The translations under genes were made by a program, and so were the position numbers. The notes beneath the pieces are model-generated. The model had not been told where the DNA came from. It ran no database searches and saw nothing but the letters and a program-made list of their open reading frames with translations. 64,000 nucleotides of DNA from an uncultured Paracoccaceae bacterium (lineage in GTDB: Bacteria; Pseudomonadota; Alphaproteobacteria; Rhodobacterales; Rhodobacteraceae): assembly GCA_947489445.1 (NCBI GenBank), contig CANLDN010000009.1:62001-126000 (forward strand). Reading direction: 5' to 3'. Below are positions 36,054-44,844 of this stretch, piece by piece (the first letter of the stretch is position 1; the number at the start of each line of letters is the position of its first letter).

Positions 36054-36503
36054 TCAAAGGGTTTTCTCCATGAAGAGCGAGCGGGTTGCCGTCAGATACG
36101 GCCCGAAGGCTTCGCAAGTTTTGTAGCCATTGCGCACGTAGAGCTTGAGTGCTGCGACCAGTGCGTCGCCGGTTTCCAGGCGCAGGATGGGCAGGTTTTC
36201 AGCGCGGGCCTGATCCTCGATCTGGCGCAGGATGGCGTCGGCCACGCCTTTACCGCGTGCGTCTTCGGCCACAAACATCGACTTGATCTCGCCGTAGCCG
36301 TCATAGGTTTTCAATGCGCCAGTGCCAACGATGACGTCGCCTTCGCGGGCGGTGAAGAAATGGATGTCGGGTGCGGCGAGTGCTGCAAAATCCAGAAAGA
36401 AGTTTTCTTCAGGTGGGAACAGCGACCGCATCAACGCGTGGCTTTGTTCGAGCAAAGCCTTGGCGCCGGGATGGTCCGGGGTGCTTTTTTCGACAATGAT
36501 CAT
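36054..36503 (-). CDS. GNAT family N-acetyltransferase
   Basis: 149-residue acetyltransferase with the acetyl-CoA-binding signature VAEDARGKGVADAIL (about residues 76-90) and the preceding GYGEIKSMFV strand. It overlaps the cobW stop/start by ATGA and precedes cobN, so it is co-expressed with B12 genes. The target is unknown. Members of this kind often sit beside cobW/cobN in Rhodobacterales operons as far as I recall, but I know of no role in the pathway. Confidence 0.9.
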   Translation of the reverse strand: MIIVEKSTPDHPGAKALLEQSHALMRSLFPPEENFFLDFAALAAPDIHFFTAREGDVIVGTGALKTYDGYGEIKSMFVAEDARGKGVADAILRQIEDQARAENLPILRLETGDALVAALKLYVRNGYKTCEAFGPYLTATRSLFMEKTL

Positions 36504-37561
36504 GCGCTGAGGGCGGCGGTGATGGCGGATTGATCCAGGCCTGCTTCGCCGATGACGACCAGTCGTGTTTGGCGGGGGGTGTCGCCGAAAGGCTGGTCGA
36601 AATAGGTGTCAACACGTGGGCCGACCGCTTGCAGGGTCAGGCGCATGGGTTTGTCTTCGACTGCCACGAAACCCTTGAGGCGCAGGATATTGTTGGCCCT
36701 GATCGTGTTGGCCACCTGCTCGGCAAAGGCGTTGGCGTCGCTGATTTCGCCGCGGGTGACGATGAAGCTTTCAAATTCGTCGTGGCCGTGTTCGTGTTCA
36801 TGATCGTGGTCGTCTTCGTCATCATCATGGCGGTGGTGATGGTGGATTTCGTGCCGCGCGGCGAGGTCGCTTTCCGCACCGATGCCCTGGCCGAGCAGCA
36901 CATCGACCGGCAGTGCGCCCATACTGGCCTTGACGACCTGCACACCTGAGCGGCTTTCGGATTTCAGCCGGGCGGCAAGTGTGCCGGCCTCTGCCCGATC
37001 AAGAAGATCGGTCTTGTTCACGACGATCATGTCGGCACAGGCGATCTGGTCTTCGAACAGTTCAGACAGCGGGGTTTCGTGGTCGAGGTTTTCATCCTGC
37101 GCGCGTTGGGCATCGACGGCGGCGACGTTATGGGCGAACTGGCCGTCATGCACGGCGCGGCCGTCAACGACGGTGACCACACCATCGACGGTGACTTTCG
37201 TGGAAATGCCGGGCCAGTTGAAGGCGCGCACCAGCGGTTGCGGCAGGGCGAGGCCGGAGGTTTCGATGACGATGTGGTCGGGTTTCTGATCGCGGGCCAG
37301 AAGCGCCTCCATCGTGGGGATGAAATCATCGGCGACGGTGCAGCAGATGCAGCCATTGGACAGTTCGACGATGTCGTCTTCGCTGCAGACCTCATCCCCG
37401 CAGCCTTTGAGGATGTCACCATCGACGCCGAGATCGCCGAATTCATTGATGATCAGCGCGATCCGTTTGCCCTGCGCATTCTGCAGCATGTGGCGGATCA
37501 ACGTGGTTTTCCCGGCGCCGAGAAAGCCGGTGACGACGGTGGCGGGGATTTTGGCGGGCAT
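36500..37561 (-). CDS. cobW: CobW-type metallochaperone GTPase
   Basis: 353-residue G3E-family GTPase proposed to deliver cobalt for corrin synthesis. P-loop GFLGAGKTT (about 11-19), the metal-binding NGCICC motif (about 68-73), the GTPase base motif VVNKTDLL, and a histidine/aspartate-rich insertion (HEIHHHHRHDDDEDDHDHEH and onwards, about 245-270) before the C-terminal CobW_C domain. The ATG at 37561 follows AAGGA. The stop overlaps the GNAT start. A hairpin separates it from hupE, but the same transcript is likely. Confidence 0.96.
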   Translation of the reverse strand: MPAKIPATVVTGFLGAGKTTLIRHMLQNAQGKRIALIINEFGDLGVDGDILKGCGDEVCSEDDIVELSNGCICCTVADDFIPTMEALLARDQKPDHIVIETSGLALPQPLVRAFNWPGISTKVTVDGVVTVVDGRAVHDGQFAHNVAAVDAQRAQDENLDHETPLSELFEDQIACADMIVVNKTDLLDRAEAGTLAARLKSESRSGVQVVKASMGALPVDVLLGQGIGAESDLAARHEIHHHHRHDDDEDDHDHEHEHGHDEFESFIVTRGEISDANAFAEQVANTIRANNILRLKGFVAVEDKPMRLTLQAVGPRVDTYFDQPFGDTPRQTRLVVIGEAGLDQSAITAALSA

Positions 37562-37597
37562 TTGCGCGTCCTTGAATGGGTTGACCAAACGGAATGA

Positions 37598-37614
37598 CGG
37601 CCCCTGCGGGGCCG
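37598..37614 (-). other. Intercistronic hairpin between hupE and cobW
   Basis: 7-bp GC stem, CGGCCCC (37598-37604) with GGGGCCG (37608-37614), loop TGC. There is no T-run on the minus strand, so it could attenuate or protect mRNA rather than terminate fully. Confidence 0.5.
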
Positions 37615-37639
37615 CCATGTTTCATGTTTTGTTTGGCGC

Positions 37640-38281
37640 TTAGGCGGCCAGAAGCGCCACAATGGGCCCTTCGACAATTTCCAGCGCAAGGAAGACGCCG
37701 ACACCGGCGACCATTGCGCCGCCAAGACGGGCGTTGATGGCGGTTGCATCGGTTGCGCCGAGTTTCGTAACGACCCAGCCGGCGCCGATGGCGATCACAT
37801 ACTGGATCACACCAAGCCCGATCAGATAGCCCAAGAGGACCGCGCCGCCGATGCCGCCCTCTTGCCCGGCGATGGAGCTGCCGAAGGCAGAGCCGTGGAA
37901 CAGGCCGAATGTGGCGAAGATCAGGATGGCCGCGGTGGTGTTCAGCGCCTTGCCGGACAGGATGATGCCACCCAGCACGATCAAGGACAGGACGATCACT
38001 GTTTCGGCGATCGGCATGGCGATGCCTGCATACATCAGTGCGGTGCCGAGCAGCATGGCGCCGATATAGGCGGCGGGTGTCAGCAGCTTGCGCCCGGTAA
38101 AGAGCGCGGCGATCCCCATGGCAACCACGAAGAACAGGTGATCAAAGCCCAGCACCGGGTGACCAGCGCCGGACATGATGCCATGCGCAAATGTCTCCAT
38201 CGGCATGCCGTTCAGCGGGTGATGTGCGAGAGCGGGTGAGGCGGCGAGGCTGAGGCCTGCGGCTGTGATAATACGTTTCAT
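37640..38281 (-). CDS. HupE/UreJ-family metal transporter
   Basis: 213-residue membrane protein with a signal-like N-terminus (cut near ALA-HHP) and about six membrane helices. The family motif GHPVLGFDHLFFVVAMG is at about 40-55 and a second conserved motif (FGLFHGSAFG) at about 125. HupE/UreJ proteins are thought to import nickel or cobalt. Being the first gene behind a cobalamin riboswitch and followed by cobW and cobN points to cobalt as the metal. The ATG at 38281 follows AAAGGGG. Confidence 0.92.
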   Translation of the reverse strand: MKRIITAAGLSLAASPALAHHPLNGMPMETFAHGIMSGAGHPVLGFDHLFFVVAMGIAALFTGRKLLTPAAYIGAMLLGTALMYAGIAMPIAETVIVLSLIVLGGIILSGKALNTTAAILIFATFGLFHGSAFGSSIAGQEGGIGGAVLLGYLIGLGVIQYVIAIGAGWVVTKLGATDATAINARLGGAMVAGVGVFLALEIVEGPIVALLAA

Positions 38282-38400
38282 GTCGTCCCCTTTGGATCGT
38301 CTTAAAGGGGGGATTTCATGGAGTGGTCGCGGCATCTGCCCCGGCCAGAACCCCCACGGAACACCCCGTCCGTTGTTGTTTCTCGAGGCATTGACCCCGA

Positions 38401-38593
38401 CGTATGGCTGGTCTCCTGGCTTGCGGGTCGATGCACTTTGCGGCCTTCCCGGGCGGACCCAGTGGCATTGTCGCAAAGCACTCTCCGCATACAGTCGCGG
38501 GGGCGGCTGTGGCTTGAGGCCCCCGATTTGGATCGGCCCGTCCACATTCCCATTTGATCCCCTGATGCTTGGCATCGTCGGGGAACCATACGA
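38401..38593 (-). promoter_or_regulatory. Cobalamin riboswitch controlling hupE-cobW-GNAT-cobN
   Basis: On the minus strand the region shows the ordered signature of the B12 riboswitch: closing stem P1 (38587-38593 with 38401-38407, 7 of 7 pairs), AATGGGAATGTG, the GCCGCCCCCGCGACTGT region, GCCACTGGG with its partner CCCGGGAAGGC, and the box GCCAGGAGACC near the 3' side. About 120 bases lie between it and the hupE start, room for an expression platform that includes the GGGGTGTTCC region and the ribosome site. High cobalamin would be expected to switch off the cobalt-uptake and insertion genes. Confidence 0.93.
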
Positions 38594-38840
38594 GGAATGT
38601 TGTGCGCCTTTGAATGCGGGGCCGTCAAGGTGGAAACCGACGTTTACACAGCTTGACGCGGCCTTGGTTGACAGTTTGCGAGCCTCCGGCGGACGTATTT
38701 CGGGGTAAGATGATGGGGATATTTTCAATATCTTGTGGATAAGTGGCGTGATTTGGCCTTATGTAGATGGCTTTCGTTGACTCCGGGGGCCCTGCGGGGA
38801 CAGGATTTGTCAACTTGAGGGAATCAAGAGCAGGTATCCA

Positions 38841-41800
38841 GTGCGATTTAGCAAACTTCGATTGAATGGCTTCAAAAGCTTTGTCGACCCCACCGATCTG
38901 ATCATCGCCGATGGTCTGACGGGTGTTGTGGGGCCGAATGGCTGTGGCAAATCGAATCTGCTGGAAGCCCTGCGCTGGGTGATGGGTGAAAACCGCCCCA
39001 AGGCGATGCGTGGCGGCGGTATGGAAGATGTGATTTTCGCTGGTGCGTCGACCAGACCTGCCCGGAACTTTGCCGAAGTGTCACTGGTGATCGACAATGG
39101 GGAACGTTTGGCCCCGGCTGCGTTCAACGATAACGATCAATTGGAAATCATTCGTCGGATCACGCGCGATGCGGGCTCTGCCTACAAGGTCGGCGTCAAG
39201 GACGTGCGGGCGCGTGATGTGCAGATGCTGTTTGCGGATGCATCCACCGGTGCGCACTCACCAGCCTTGGTCCGGCAGGGCATGATTGCGGAATTGATCA
39301 ATGCCAAGCCAAAGTCGCGGCGTCGCATTCTGGAAGAAGCGGCGGGGATTTCGGGCCTTTATCAGCGCCGCCATGAGGCGGAATTGAAGCTGAAAGGCGC
39401 AGAGACAAATCTGACCCGCGTGGATGACGTGATTGAGCAATTGGCCGCGCAGCTAAGCCAATTGGCTCGTCAGGCCAAGCAAGCTGCAAGGTACCGCGAG
39501 ATCGGAGAAAAGCTGCGCAAAGCCGAAGGCATGTTGTTGTTCCGGCGTTGGAAGGAAGCGGATGAGGCATTGCTGGCTGCGTCCGAGCAACTGCGCGAGC
39601 GCACGACTGCCGCTGCACAGGCTGAAAAAGGCGCACGCGAGGCCGCGAAAGGCAGGGCATTGGCGGAAGAGGCCTTGCCATCATTGCGCGAGGAAGAGGC
39701 GATTGCCGCAGCTGTCTTGCAGCGCTTGCAGGTGCAGCGTGACACGCTGAAGGATCAAGAGGAACGTGCGCTGGAAATGATCGAGACGTTGCGCGCGCGG
39801 ATCGATCAACTGGGCCGGGACATGGAACGCGAAAGCGGCCTGAACAAGGATGCAGGTGAGACGATTGAGCGCCTTGAATGGGAAGCGCGTGAAATTACGA
39901 AGGCTGGCGAGGGTCATGACAAGCGATTGGAAGACGCGCAGGCCGGGGCCCGTGAAGCTGCAGGTGTCTTGCAGGAGCGCGAGGCTGATCTTTCCCAACT
40001 GACCGAGGATGTGGCGCGTCTGGCGGCGCGACATCAATCTGCGCAGCGGCTGCTGGATGACAATCGCACGACATTGGATAAAAGCGAAGGCGAGGCGGCC
40101 CGCGCCAAAGCGGCGATGACAGAGGCTGCGGCGGCTTTGGCAAAGGCTGAGTCGGATTTTGCAACGGCGGGTGCCGCCGAGAAGGCGGCGGTTGCTGCCG
40201 CCGAGGCGGCGGATGCCGCATTGACGCAAGCGGAAGCGGCGCGCGCAGAGACGCAATCGCGTGAAAGCGACGCGCGCGGCCAGCGATCAGAGGCCGAGGG
40301 CGAGGCCAATGCCTTGCGTGCCGAGTTTGCCGCACTCGCCAAGCTGGTCGAACGCGACACAGCCGAGGGCGGTCAGGTCCTTGATTTGTTGCAGGTGCAG
40401 GGGGGTTATGAAAAGGCGCTGGGCGCTGCTTTGGCGGATGATCTGCGTGCGCCCGAGATTGGTGCGGATGCAAGGTCAGGTTGGGCGTTACTGCCCGGTT
40501 ATGTGGCACCGCAGACCCTGCCAGAGGGTGTGAAAGCCCTGACGAATTATGTGACCGTCCCTGAAGTTCTGGCACGGCGCATGTCGCAAGTGGGACTGGT
40601 GGATGTTGCCGATGGCCCCCGCCTGCAGGCAGAATTGAAGCCCGGGCAGCGGTTGGTGTCGGTTGAAGGCGATTTGTGGCGCTGGGATGGGTTCCGGGCC
40701 GGCGCAGAAGACGCGCCATCTGCGGCGGCGCTGCGTTTGCAGCAGTTGAACCGGCTCACCGAATTGAAGCGTGACCTCGAAGAGGCTTCGGCAACGGCCC
40801 AAGGCGCCGCTCAGGCGCATGAGGCACTGACGACCCTTTTGAAAGAGCAAACTGAAGCCGATCATGCCGCCCGTACGGGGCGTCGCGATGCGGACCGGGC
40901 CGTCGCGGATGCCAACAGAGCGGCGAGCCGGGCCGAAGCGGATAGAAACCTGAGCGAAGGCAAATTGGAAAGCCTTGGGCTTGCTGTCAAACGCCATGAG
41001 GAAGAGGCAATGGTGGCCCGCAAAGCCCTTGCCGAGGCAGAAAAAGCGGCCCGTGATTTGGGTGATCTGGATACGGCGCGCGCAAGCGTTGAAGACGTCA
41101 AAATGACCGTGGAGGCGGCGCGGATCACGATGATGTCGCGCCGCTCTGCGCATGATGAGGTGCGCCGCGAGGGCGAGGCGCGTTTGAAACGGAGCCAAGA
41201 GATCACCAAGGAGGTTTCGGGCTGGAAGCACCGGTTGGAGACGGCCAACAAGCGGACGGCGGAACTGGCTGAACGTAAAACAGCGTCGGAGGCGGAACTG
41301 GCCGAGGCGACAGCAGCACCCGAAGAGATTGCGGCCAAGCGCGCCGAACTCGCAGACGCGATTGATGAAGCAGAAGAACGGCGTAAGGCCGCTGCTGATA
41401 AACTGGCTGAAGCCGAAAACGTTTTGCGCGAAGCCGGTCATACGGAGCGGGAGGCAGAGCGGCTTGCCTCTGAGGCGCGGGAGGCGCGTGCCCGTTCAGA
41501 AGCCCGTTCTGATGCGGCCCGCGAAACTGTGGCTTACGCCGCCGAACGGATCATGGAGGCCCAAGAGGTCACGCCTGAAAAGCTGCTGGAAACGCTGGCC
41601 GTTGATGTGGATCAGATGCCTGCATCCGATGTGGTTGAAGGGCAGGTCAACGCCTTGAAACGGCAGCGGGATTCGCTTGGCGCTGTGAACCTGCGCGCTG
41701 AAGAAGATGCCAAGGAAGTGCAGGTCGAACATGATGGTCTGGTATCGGAGAAAACCGATCTGGAGGCTGCGATTGCGGCCTTGCGCAGCGGCATTGCGAG

Positions 41801-42296
41801 CCTGAACAAGGAAGGACGCGAGCGGCTTTTGACGGCGTTTGAGCAGGTGAATGACAATTTTGGTTTGCTGTTTACCCATCTGTTTGGCGGCGGTGAGGCG
41901 AAGCTGGTTTTGGTGGAATCCGATGATCCGCTGGAGGCCGGGCTGGAGATCATGTGCCAGCCTCCGGGTAAGAAGCTGAGCACGTTGTCATTGCTGTCGG
42001 GTGGTGAGCAGACGCTGACGGCGCTGGCACTGATTTTTGCGGTGTTCCTTGCCAATCCCGCCCCGATCTGTGTGCTCGACGAGGTTGATGCGCCGCTTGA
42101 TGATGCCAACGTGACCCGGTTCTGCGACTTGTTGGATGAGATGACACGGCGTACTGAAACCCGGTTCCTGATCATCACCCACCATGCTGTCACCATGAGC
42201 CGGATGGACCGCCTGTTTGGTGTCACAATGGGCGAGCAGGGTGTGTCGCAGTTGGTGTCCGTGGACCTGAAAAAAGCGGCTGCGATGGTTGCGTGA
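38841..42296 (+). CDS. smc: Chromosome segregation protein SMC
   Basis: 1151-residue structural-maintenance-of-chromosomes ATPase. N-terminal Walker A GPNGCGKSN (about residues 32-40), long coiled coils (about 170-500 and 640-990), a hinge (about 505-640, around GGYEKALGAALADDL), and the C-terminal ABC signature LLSGGEQTLTALAL followed by Walker B PICVLDEVDAPLDD. Starts with GTG at 38841 behind AGCAGG. It works with ScpA and ScpB, which are not here. It is transcribed away from the riboswitch; 247 bp separate the two. Confidence 0.97.
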   Translation: MRFSKLRLNGFKSFVDPTDLIIADGLTGVVGPNGCGKSNLLEALRWVMGENRPKAMRGGGMEDVIFAGASTRPARNFAEVSLVIDNGERLAPAAFNDNDQLEIIRRITRDAGSAYKVGVKDVRARDVQMLFADASTGAHSPALVRQGMIAELINAKPKSRRRILEEAAGISGLYQRRHEAELKLKGAETNLTRVDDVIEQLAAQLSQLARQAKQAARYREIGEKLRKAEGMLLFRRWKEADEALLAASEQLRERTTAAAQAEKGAREAAKGRALAEEALPSLREEEAIAAAVLQRLQVQRDTLKDQEERALEMIETLRARIDQLGRDMERESGLNKDAGETIERLEWEAREITKAGEGHDKRLEDAQAGAREAAGVLQEREADLSQLTEDVARLAARHQSAQRLLDDNRTTLDKSEGEAARAKAAMTEAAAALAKAESDFATAGAAEKAAVAAAEAADAALTQAEAARAETQSRESDARGQRSEAEGEANALRAEFAALAKLVERDTAEGGQVLDLLQVQGGYEKALGAALADDLRAPEIGADARSGWALLPGYVAPQTLPEGVKALTNYVTVPEVLARRMSQVGLVDVADGPRLQAELKPGQRLVSVEGDLWRWDGFRAGAEDAPSAAALRLQQLNRLTELKRDLEEASATAQGAAQAHEALTTLLKEQTEADHAARTGRRDADRAVADANRAASRAEADRNLSEGKLESLGLAVKRHEEEAMVARKALAEAEKAARDLGDLDTARASVEDVKMTVEAARITMMSRRSAHDEVRREGEARLKRSQEITKEVSGWKHRLETANKRTAELAERKTASEAELAEATAAPEEIAAKRAELADAIDEAEERRKAAADKLAEAENVLREAGHTEREAERLASEAREARARSEARSDAARETVAYAAERIMEAQEVTPEKLLETLAVDVDQMPASDVVEGQVNALKRQRDSLGAVNLRAEEDAKEVQVEHDGLVSEKTDLEAAIAALRSGIASLNKEGRERLLTAFEQVNDNFGLLFTHLFGGGEAKLVLVESDDPLEAGLEIMCQPPGKKLSTLSLLSGGEQTLTALALIFAVFLANPAPICVLDEVDAPLDDANVTRFCDLLDEMTRRTETRFLIITHHAVTMSRMDRLFGVTMGEQGVSQLVSVDLKKAAAMVA

Positions 42297-42300
42297 TGTT

Positions 42301-42343
42301 GGGTGACGCTATTGCGCAGCAATGCGCCCCACCCACCATCCCA
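42301..42343 (+). repeat. Stop-codon-associated hairpin repeat, copy 1
   Basis: Starts 4 bp after the smc stop. Outer stem GGGTG-A-CGC pairs with GCG-CCC-CACCC; inner stem ATTGC pairs with GCAAT around a GCA loop; a tail ACCATCCCA follows. Copies 2 (53352-53396) and 3 (55887-55934) keep the outer stem and tail but have different, still complementary, inner stems. Confidence 0.75.
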
Positions 42344-42365
42344 CGATGTCTGTTGAGTTTACGAT

Positions 42366-42782
42366 ATGCGTGATGACACAACAAATCTGACAGGACGATG
42401 GTTTGGCCGCTACGAGGCGCCCCAAATGCTGATCGATAAACCTGTTCCGTTTGAAATTGAGATGATTGATGCAGATGGATTTCTGTCTGGCACCGTGTCT
42501 GAACCGAATACGTTTCGCGATGATATGGGATCGACACTGACTGCGACGATTGCTGGCCAACGCAGTGGCGATCAGGTGAGTATGCGCAAGACTTATAACG
42601 GTTTTGAGCAGGATGATCCGATTTATGAGGGGAGACTGAACGACGCCTGTAACCGCATCACGGGCACCTTTCATTTCGAGATATTGCCGATGATCCAAGG
42701 CCGGTTTGTAATGGTGCGCGCCGTTAGTGCAAAAGCCCGACAGAAGGTTGCCGTAGCGGCCGAACTCGACGCCATCCGATGA
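42366..42782 (+). CDS. Hypothetical protein
   Basis: 138-residue soluble protein, no family recognised. It is predicted as a small beta-barrel-like protein: LTGRWFGRYEAP, VPFEIEMIDADGFLSGTV, GSTLTATIAGQRSGDQVSMRK and ITGTFHFEILPMIQGRFVMV read as a run of amphipathic strands, reminiscent of proteins that measure small ligands, but this is only a pattern. It follows smc by 69 bp, with hairpin copy 1 between them. The ribosome site is weak. Confidence 0.72.
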   Translation: MRDDTTNLTGRWFGRYEAPQMLIDKPVPFEIEMIDADGFLSGTVSEPNTFRDDMGSTLTATIAGQRSGDQVSMRKTYNGFEQDDPIYEGRLNDACNRITGTFHFEILPMIQGRFVMVRAVSAKARQKVAVAAELDAIR

Positions 42783-42790
42783 ATTTCAGA

Positions 42791-43954
42791 CTACAGCGCG
42801 CCCAGCAAATCCAGCGTCGGCCAAGCGTCGGCGGGTAGCCCAAGGCGCGATTGTTCGGCTTGGACAGCGGCCCGTGTCATGGCCCCCAATATTCCGTCGA
42901 TCCCGCCGACATCATGCCCGCGCGCGGTCAGTTTTTGTTGCAATTGTTGCATTTGTGGGCCGGTGAGTGCTGTCGTGGGGTTGCCCGCATTGTAGATGGG
43001 TGCGCCGCCGAGCCGCGTGGCGAAATAGGCGGCCGTGGTGACGTAGACGAAGCTTTTGTTCCAGTCGAAATAGACACTGAAATTCGGATAGGCGAGGAAG
43101 GCCGGGCCATTGCGCCCCATGGGCAGCAGGACAGAGGCTTGCAGGTTTGATGGCCCCAATGCGCCGTCGCGCGCGGTGACGCCGCGGGCCGCCCAATCGC
43201 TGACCCGTGCGGTATGGTTCAGCCCGGTTTGTGCCCAGTCCAGATTGGCGGGAACGTTGATTTCCTGCAACCAGGGTTCATTCGCGCGCCAGCCGAGCGA
43301 TGACAGCACGTTCGCCCCGGTCATCAATGCGTCAGGGGCGGAGGTTTTGAGGTTCACGACCCCGTCGCCGTCGCCGTCCATGCCTTGGCGCACGATTTCG
43401 CGCGGCAGCTTTTGCAGCTGCCCGATCTCGCCCGCCCAAGCCCCGGTTGTGGTTGCCGGGTCCATGCCGCCACGTCGGAAAAGCTCAATCGCGGCAATGA
43501 GTTGCGGGCGGAAGAGGTCAGGGCGACGACAATCATGGGCGAGTGTCAGCAACGCGTTGCGTGTGTTGAAACTGCCCTGGACCTGGCCGTAATCCGTCTC
43601 GAACGCCCAGAAGGCGAGCAGGACGCCGCGCGGGATGCCAAAGCGGCTTTCGATGGTGTCGAATGTGCTGTCATAGCGTTGGCCATAGACCCGTCCGTTA
43701 TCGATCCGGTTCTGGCTGATCAGGGCGCGTGAGAAGCTGACAAAATCCTTTTGGAACACGCCCTGCGCCCGATCCGCGCGAAGGACGGCCTGATCGATTT
43801 GCGCGCCAGCAAAAAACTGATCAGCTGTGGCGGCTGGGATGCCGCTGGCGCGGGCCTCTGCTTTGACGCCGTCAATAAACGGGCCGATGGGGCCGCCGCA
43901 GGTTTGGGCGCTGGCAGTGCTGGCAAAGAGAGTGAGGGCGAGGGCGGCGCGCAT
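42791..43954 (-). CDS. Lytic murein transglycosylase (MltB-like, SLT_2 family) with peptidoglycan-binding domain
   Basis: 387-residue periplasmic enzyme that cleaves the glycan strand of peptidoglycan to 1,6-anhydro products. A signal peptide occupies residues 1-16 (cleavage ASA-QT). The catalytic domain (about 18-310) contains FWAFETDYG, in which the Glu is the expected catalytic acid, and the family's GEIGQLQKLPREIV segment. A C-terminal PG_binding_1 module (about 325-387, LTGPQMQQLQQKL) follows. The ATG at 43954 is supported by AGGAG at 6 bp. It converges with the hypothetical gene, leaving 8 bp. Confidence 0.94.
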   Translation of the reverse strand: MRAALALTLFASTASAQTCGGPIGPFIDGVKAEARASGIPAATADQFFAGAQIDQAVLRADRAQGVFQKDFVSFSRALISQNRIDNGRVYGQRYDSTFDTIESRFGIPRGVLLAFWAFETDYGQVQGSFNTRNALLTLAHDCRRPDLFRPQLIAAIELFRRGGMDPATTTGAWAGEIGQLQKLPREIVRQGMDGDGDGVVNLKTSAPDALMTGANVLSSLGWRANEPWLQEINVPANLDWAQTGLNHTARVSDWAARGVTARDGALGPSNLQASVLLPMGRNGPAFLAYPNFSVYFDWNKSFVYVTTAAYFATRLGGAPIYNAGNPTTALTGPQMQQLQQKLTARGHDVGGIDGILGAMTRAAVQAEQSRLGLPADAWPTLDLLGAL

Positions 43955-44070
43955 TGCAGGCTCCTTTATCATTTCGCGGCAGGGTAGCAGGGCGGTGCCG
44001 GTGTGCAAGAGGTGGTTAATGGTGCGTGCGCATTGTGCGGGGTGTTGCGCCGCGATGTTGCCCGGAGTGC

Positions 44071-44196
44071 CGTTAAGCCCTTCGTGTTAAGGCATTTGAA
44101 GCGATGCACATCCCATGCAGAAGCCATACACAAACCATGCGCATGAATGTATGCATATAGCAGATTTAACGGAGCGGTCGGTGCAGTGGCGTTAAC
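44071..44196 (-). repeat. Dispersed intergenic element with phased 11-bp array, copy B
   Basis: Inverted relative to copy A. Read on the minus strand: GTTAACGCCACTGCACCG, CGTTAAATC, then the CATGCGCATG palindrome (44144-44153), units GCATGGTTTGT, GTATGGCTTCT, GCATGGGATGT, GCATCGCTTCA, and a TTAA-N10-TTAA end. It fills the divergent gap between the lytic transglycosylase and the next gene, so it could carry promoters. Confidence 0.75.
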
Positions 44197-44794
44197 ACAT
44201 TGGAAAACGCTTTTTATAGGCCCTGTCCAAAAGGCCCTATATCAAGCCCCGACAGCGCCCCTGCCGCCCCCGTGGCGTCTGGTGGCCCATCGTGCGGTGG
44301 GTGGTTTGACCGAGGTTGGATTTGTCCGTGATACCGCGCATCTGGTGATCATATCGACCAATGGGCAGGGTGTGCTGGATTGTGTGACGGGTGACATGAT
44401 CCACCGGGATCGGACGCAGGACGGGTTTGACGCACGCAGCAACCGTGCCAGAAATCTGGCGGACCCTGATGGCCCTTTGGTCGATATGGCAGGATTGTCA
44501 GGCGGCGGATTGATGAATGTGACGCCGGATGGCTGGACCGCGCGGATGTTCCCATTGGATTGGCCGCGCGTCCACTGCATTCTGGAGCCACCCGGTGCGT
44601 CGATTGATTTTGTTCATCCCAAATGGCGCGGCCATGACAAGGATGCGCGGTTTTACGTGGTGCGACATGATTATGAACCGCGTGTCTTTGGGTTTTCTTA
44701 TTCTGGCCAGAACTTGGTTTGGGCGGATAGCAGTGATTTGATTGTGTGGTCGCGGGCGGATGCCGGTGGGGTGGAACCCCACCCTACGGTTTGA
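44186..44794 (+). CDS. Hypothetical protein
   Basis: About 202 residues, family not recognised. The sequence is rich in short strands with a repeated histidine/aspartate pattern (HPKWRGHDKDARFYVVRHDYEP) and no signal or membrane segment. I give the GTG at 44186 (GGAG about 11 bp before) as start because the only upstream ATG (44147) lies inside repeat copy B and would add 13 repeat-encoded residues; either is possible. Its last codons are formed by a separate short hairpin repeat. Function unknown. Confidence 0.65.
   Translation: MALTHWKTLFIGPVQKALYQAPTAPLPPPWRLVAHRAVGGLTEVGFVRDTAHLVIISTNGQGVLDCVTGDMIHRDRTQDGFDARSNRARNLADPDGPLVDMAGLSGGGLMNVTPDGWTARMFPLDWPRVHCILEPPGASIDFVHPKWRGHDKDARFYVVRHDYEPRVFGFSYSGQNLVWADSSDLIVWSRADAGGVEPHPTV
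44765..44783. repeat. Short GGTGGGG palindromic repeat at a gene end
   Basis: Stem GGTGGGG (44765-44771) with CCCCACC (44777-44783), loop TGGAA, followed by CTACGG. It overlaps the last codons of the preceding gene. The GGGGTG/CACCCCTACGG type occurs widely in Rhodobacterales as far as I recall; only this copy is in the window. Confidence 0.45.
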
Positions 44795-44844
44795 TTGATC
44801 TGTCTGGTACTGAAGCGAAACATTGATTTGGGTTCAAAACTGAC

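Noticed and set aside
44071..44090. CtrA site in repeat copy B (TTAA words)
   Set aside because: The two TTAA words are separated by 10 bases, not 7, and the spacing is not kept in the other copies.
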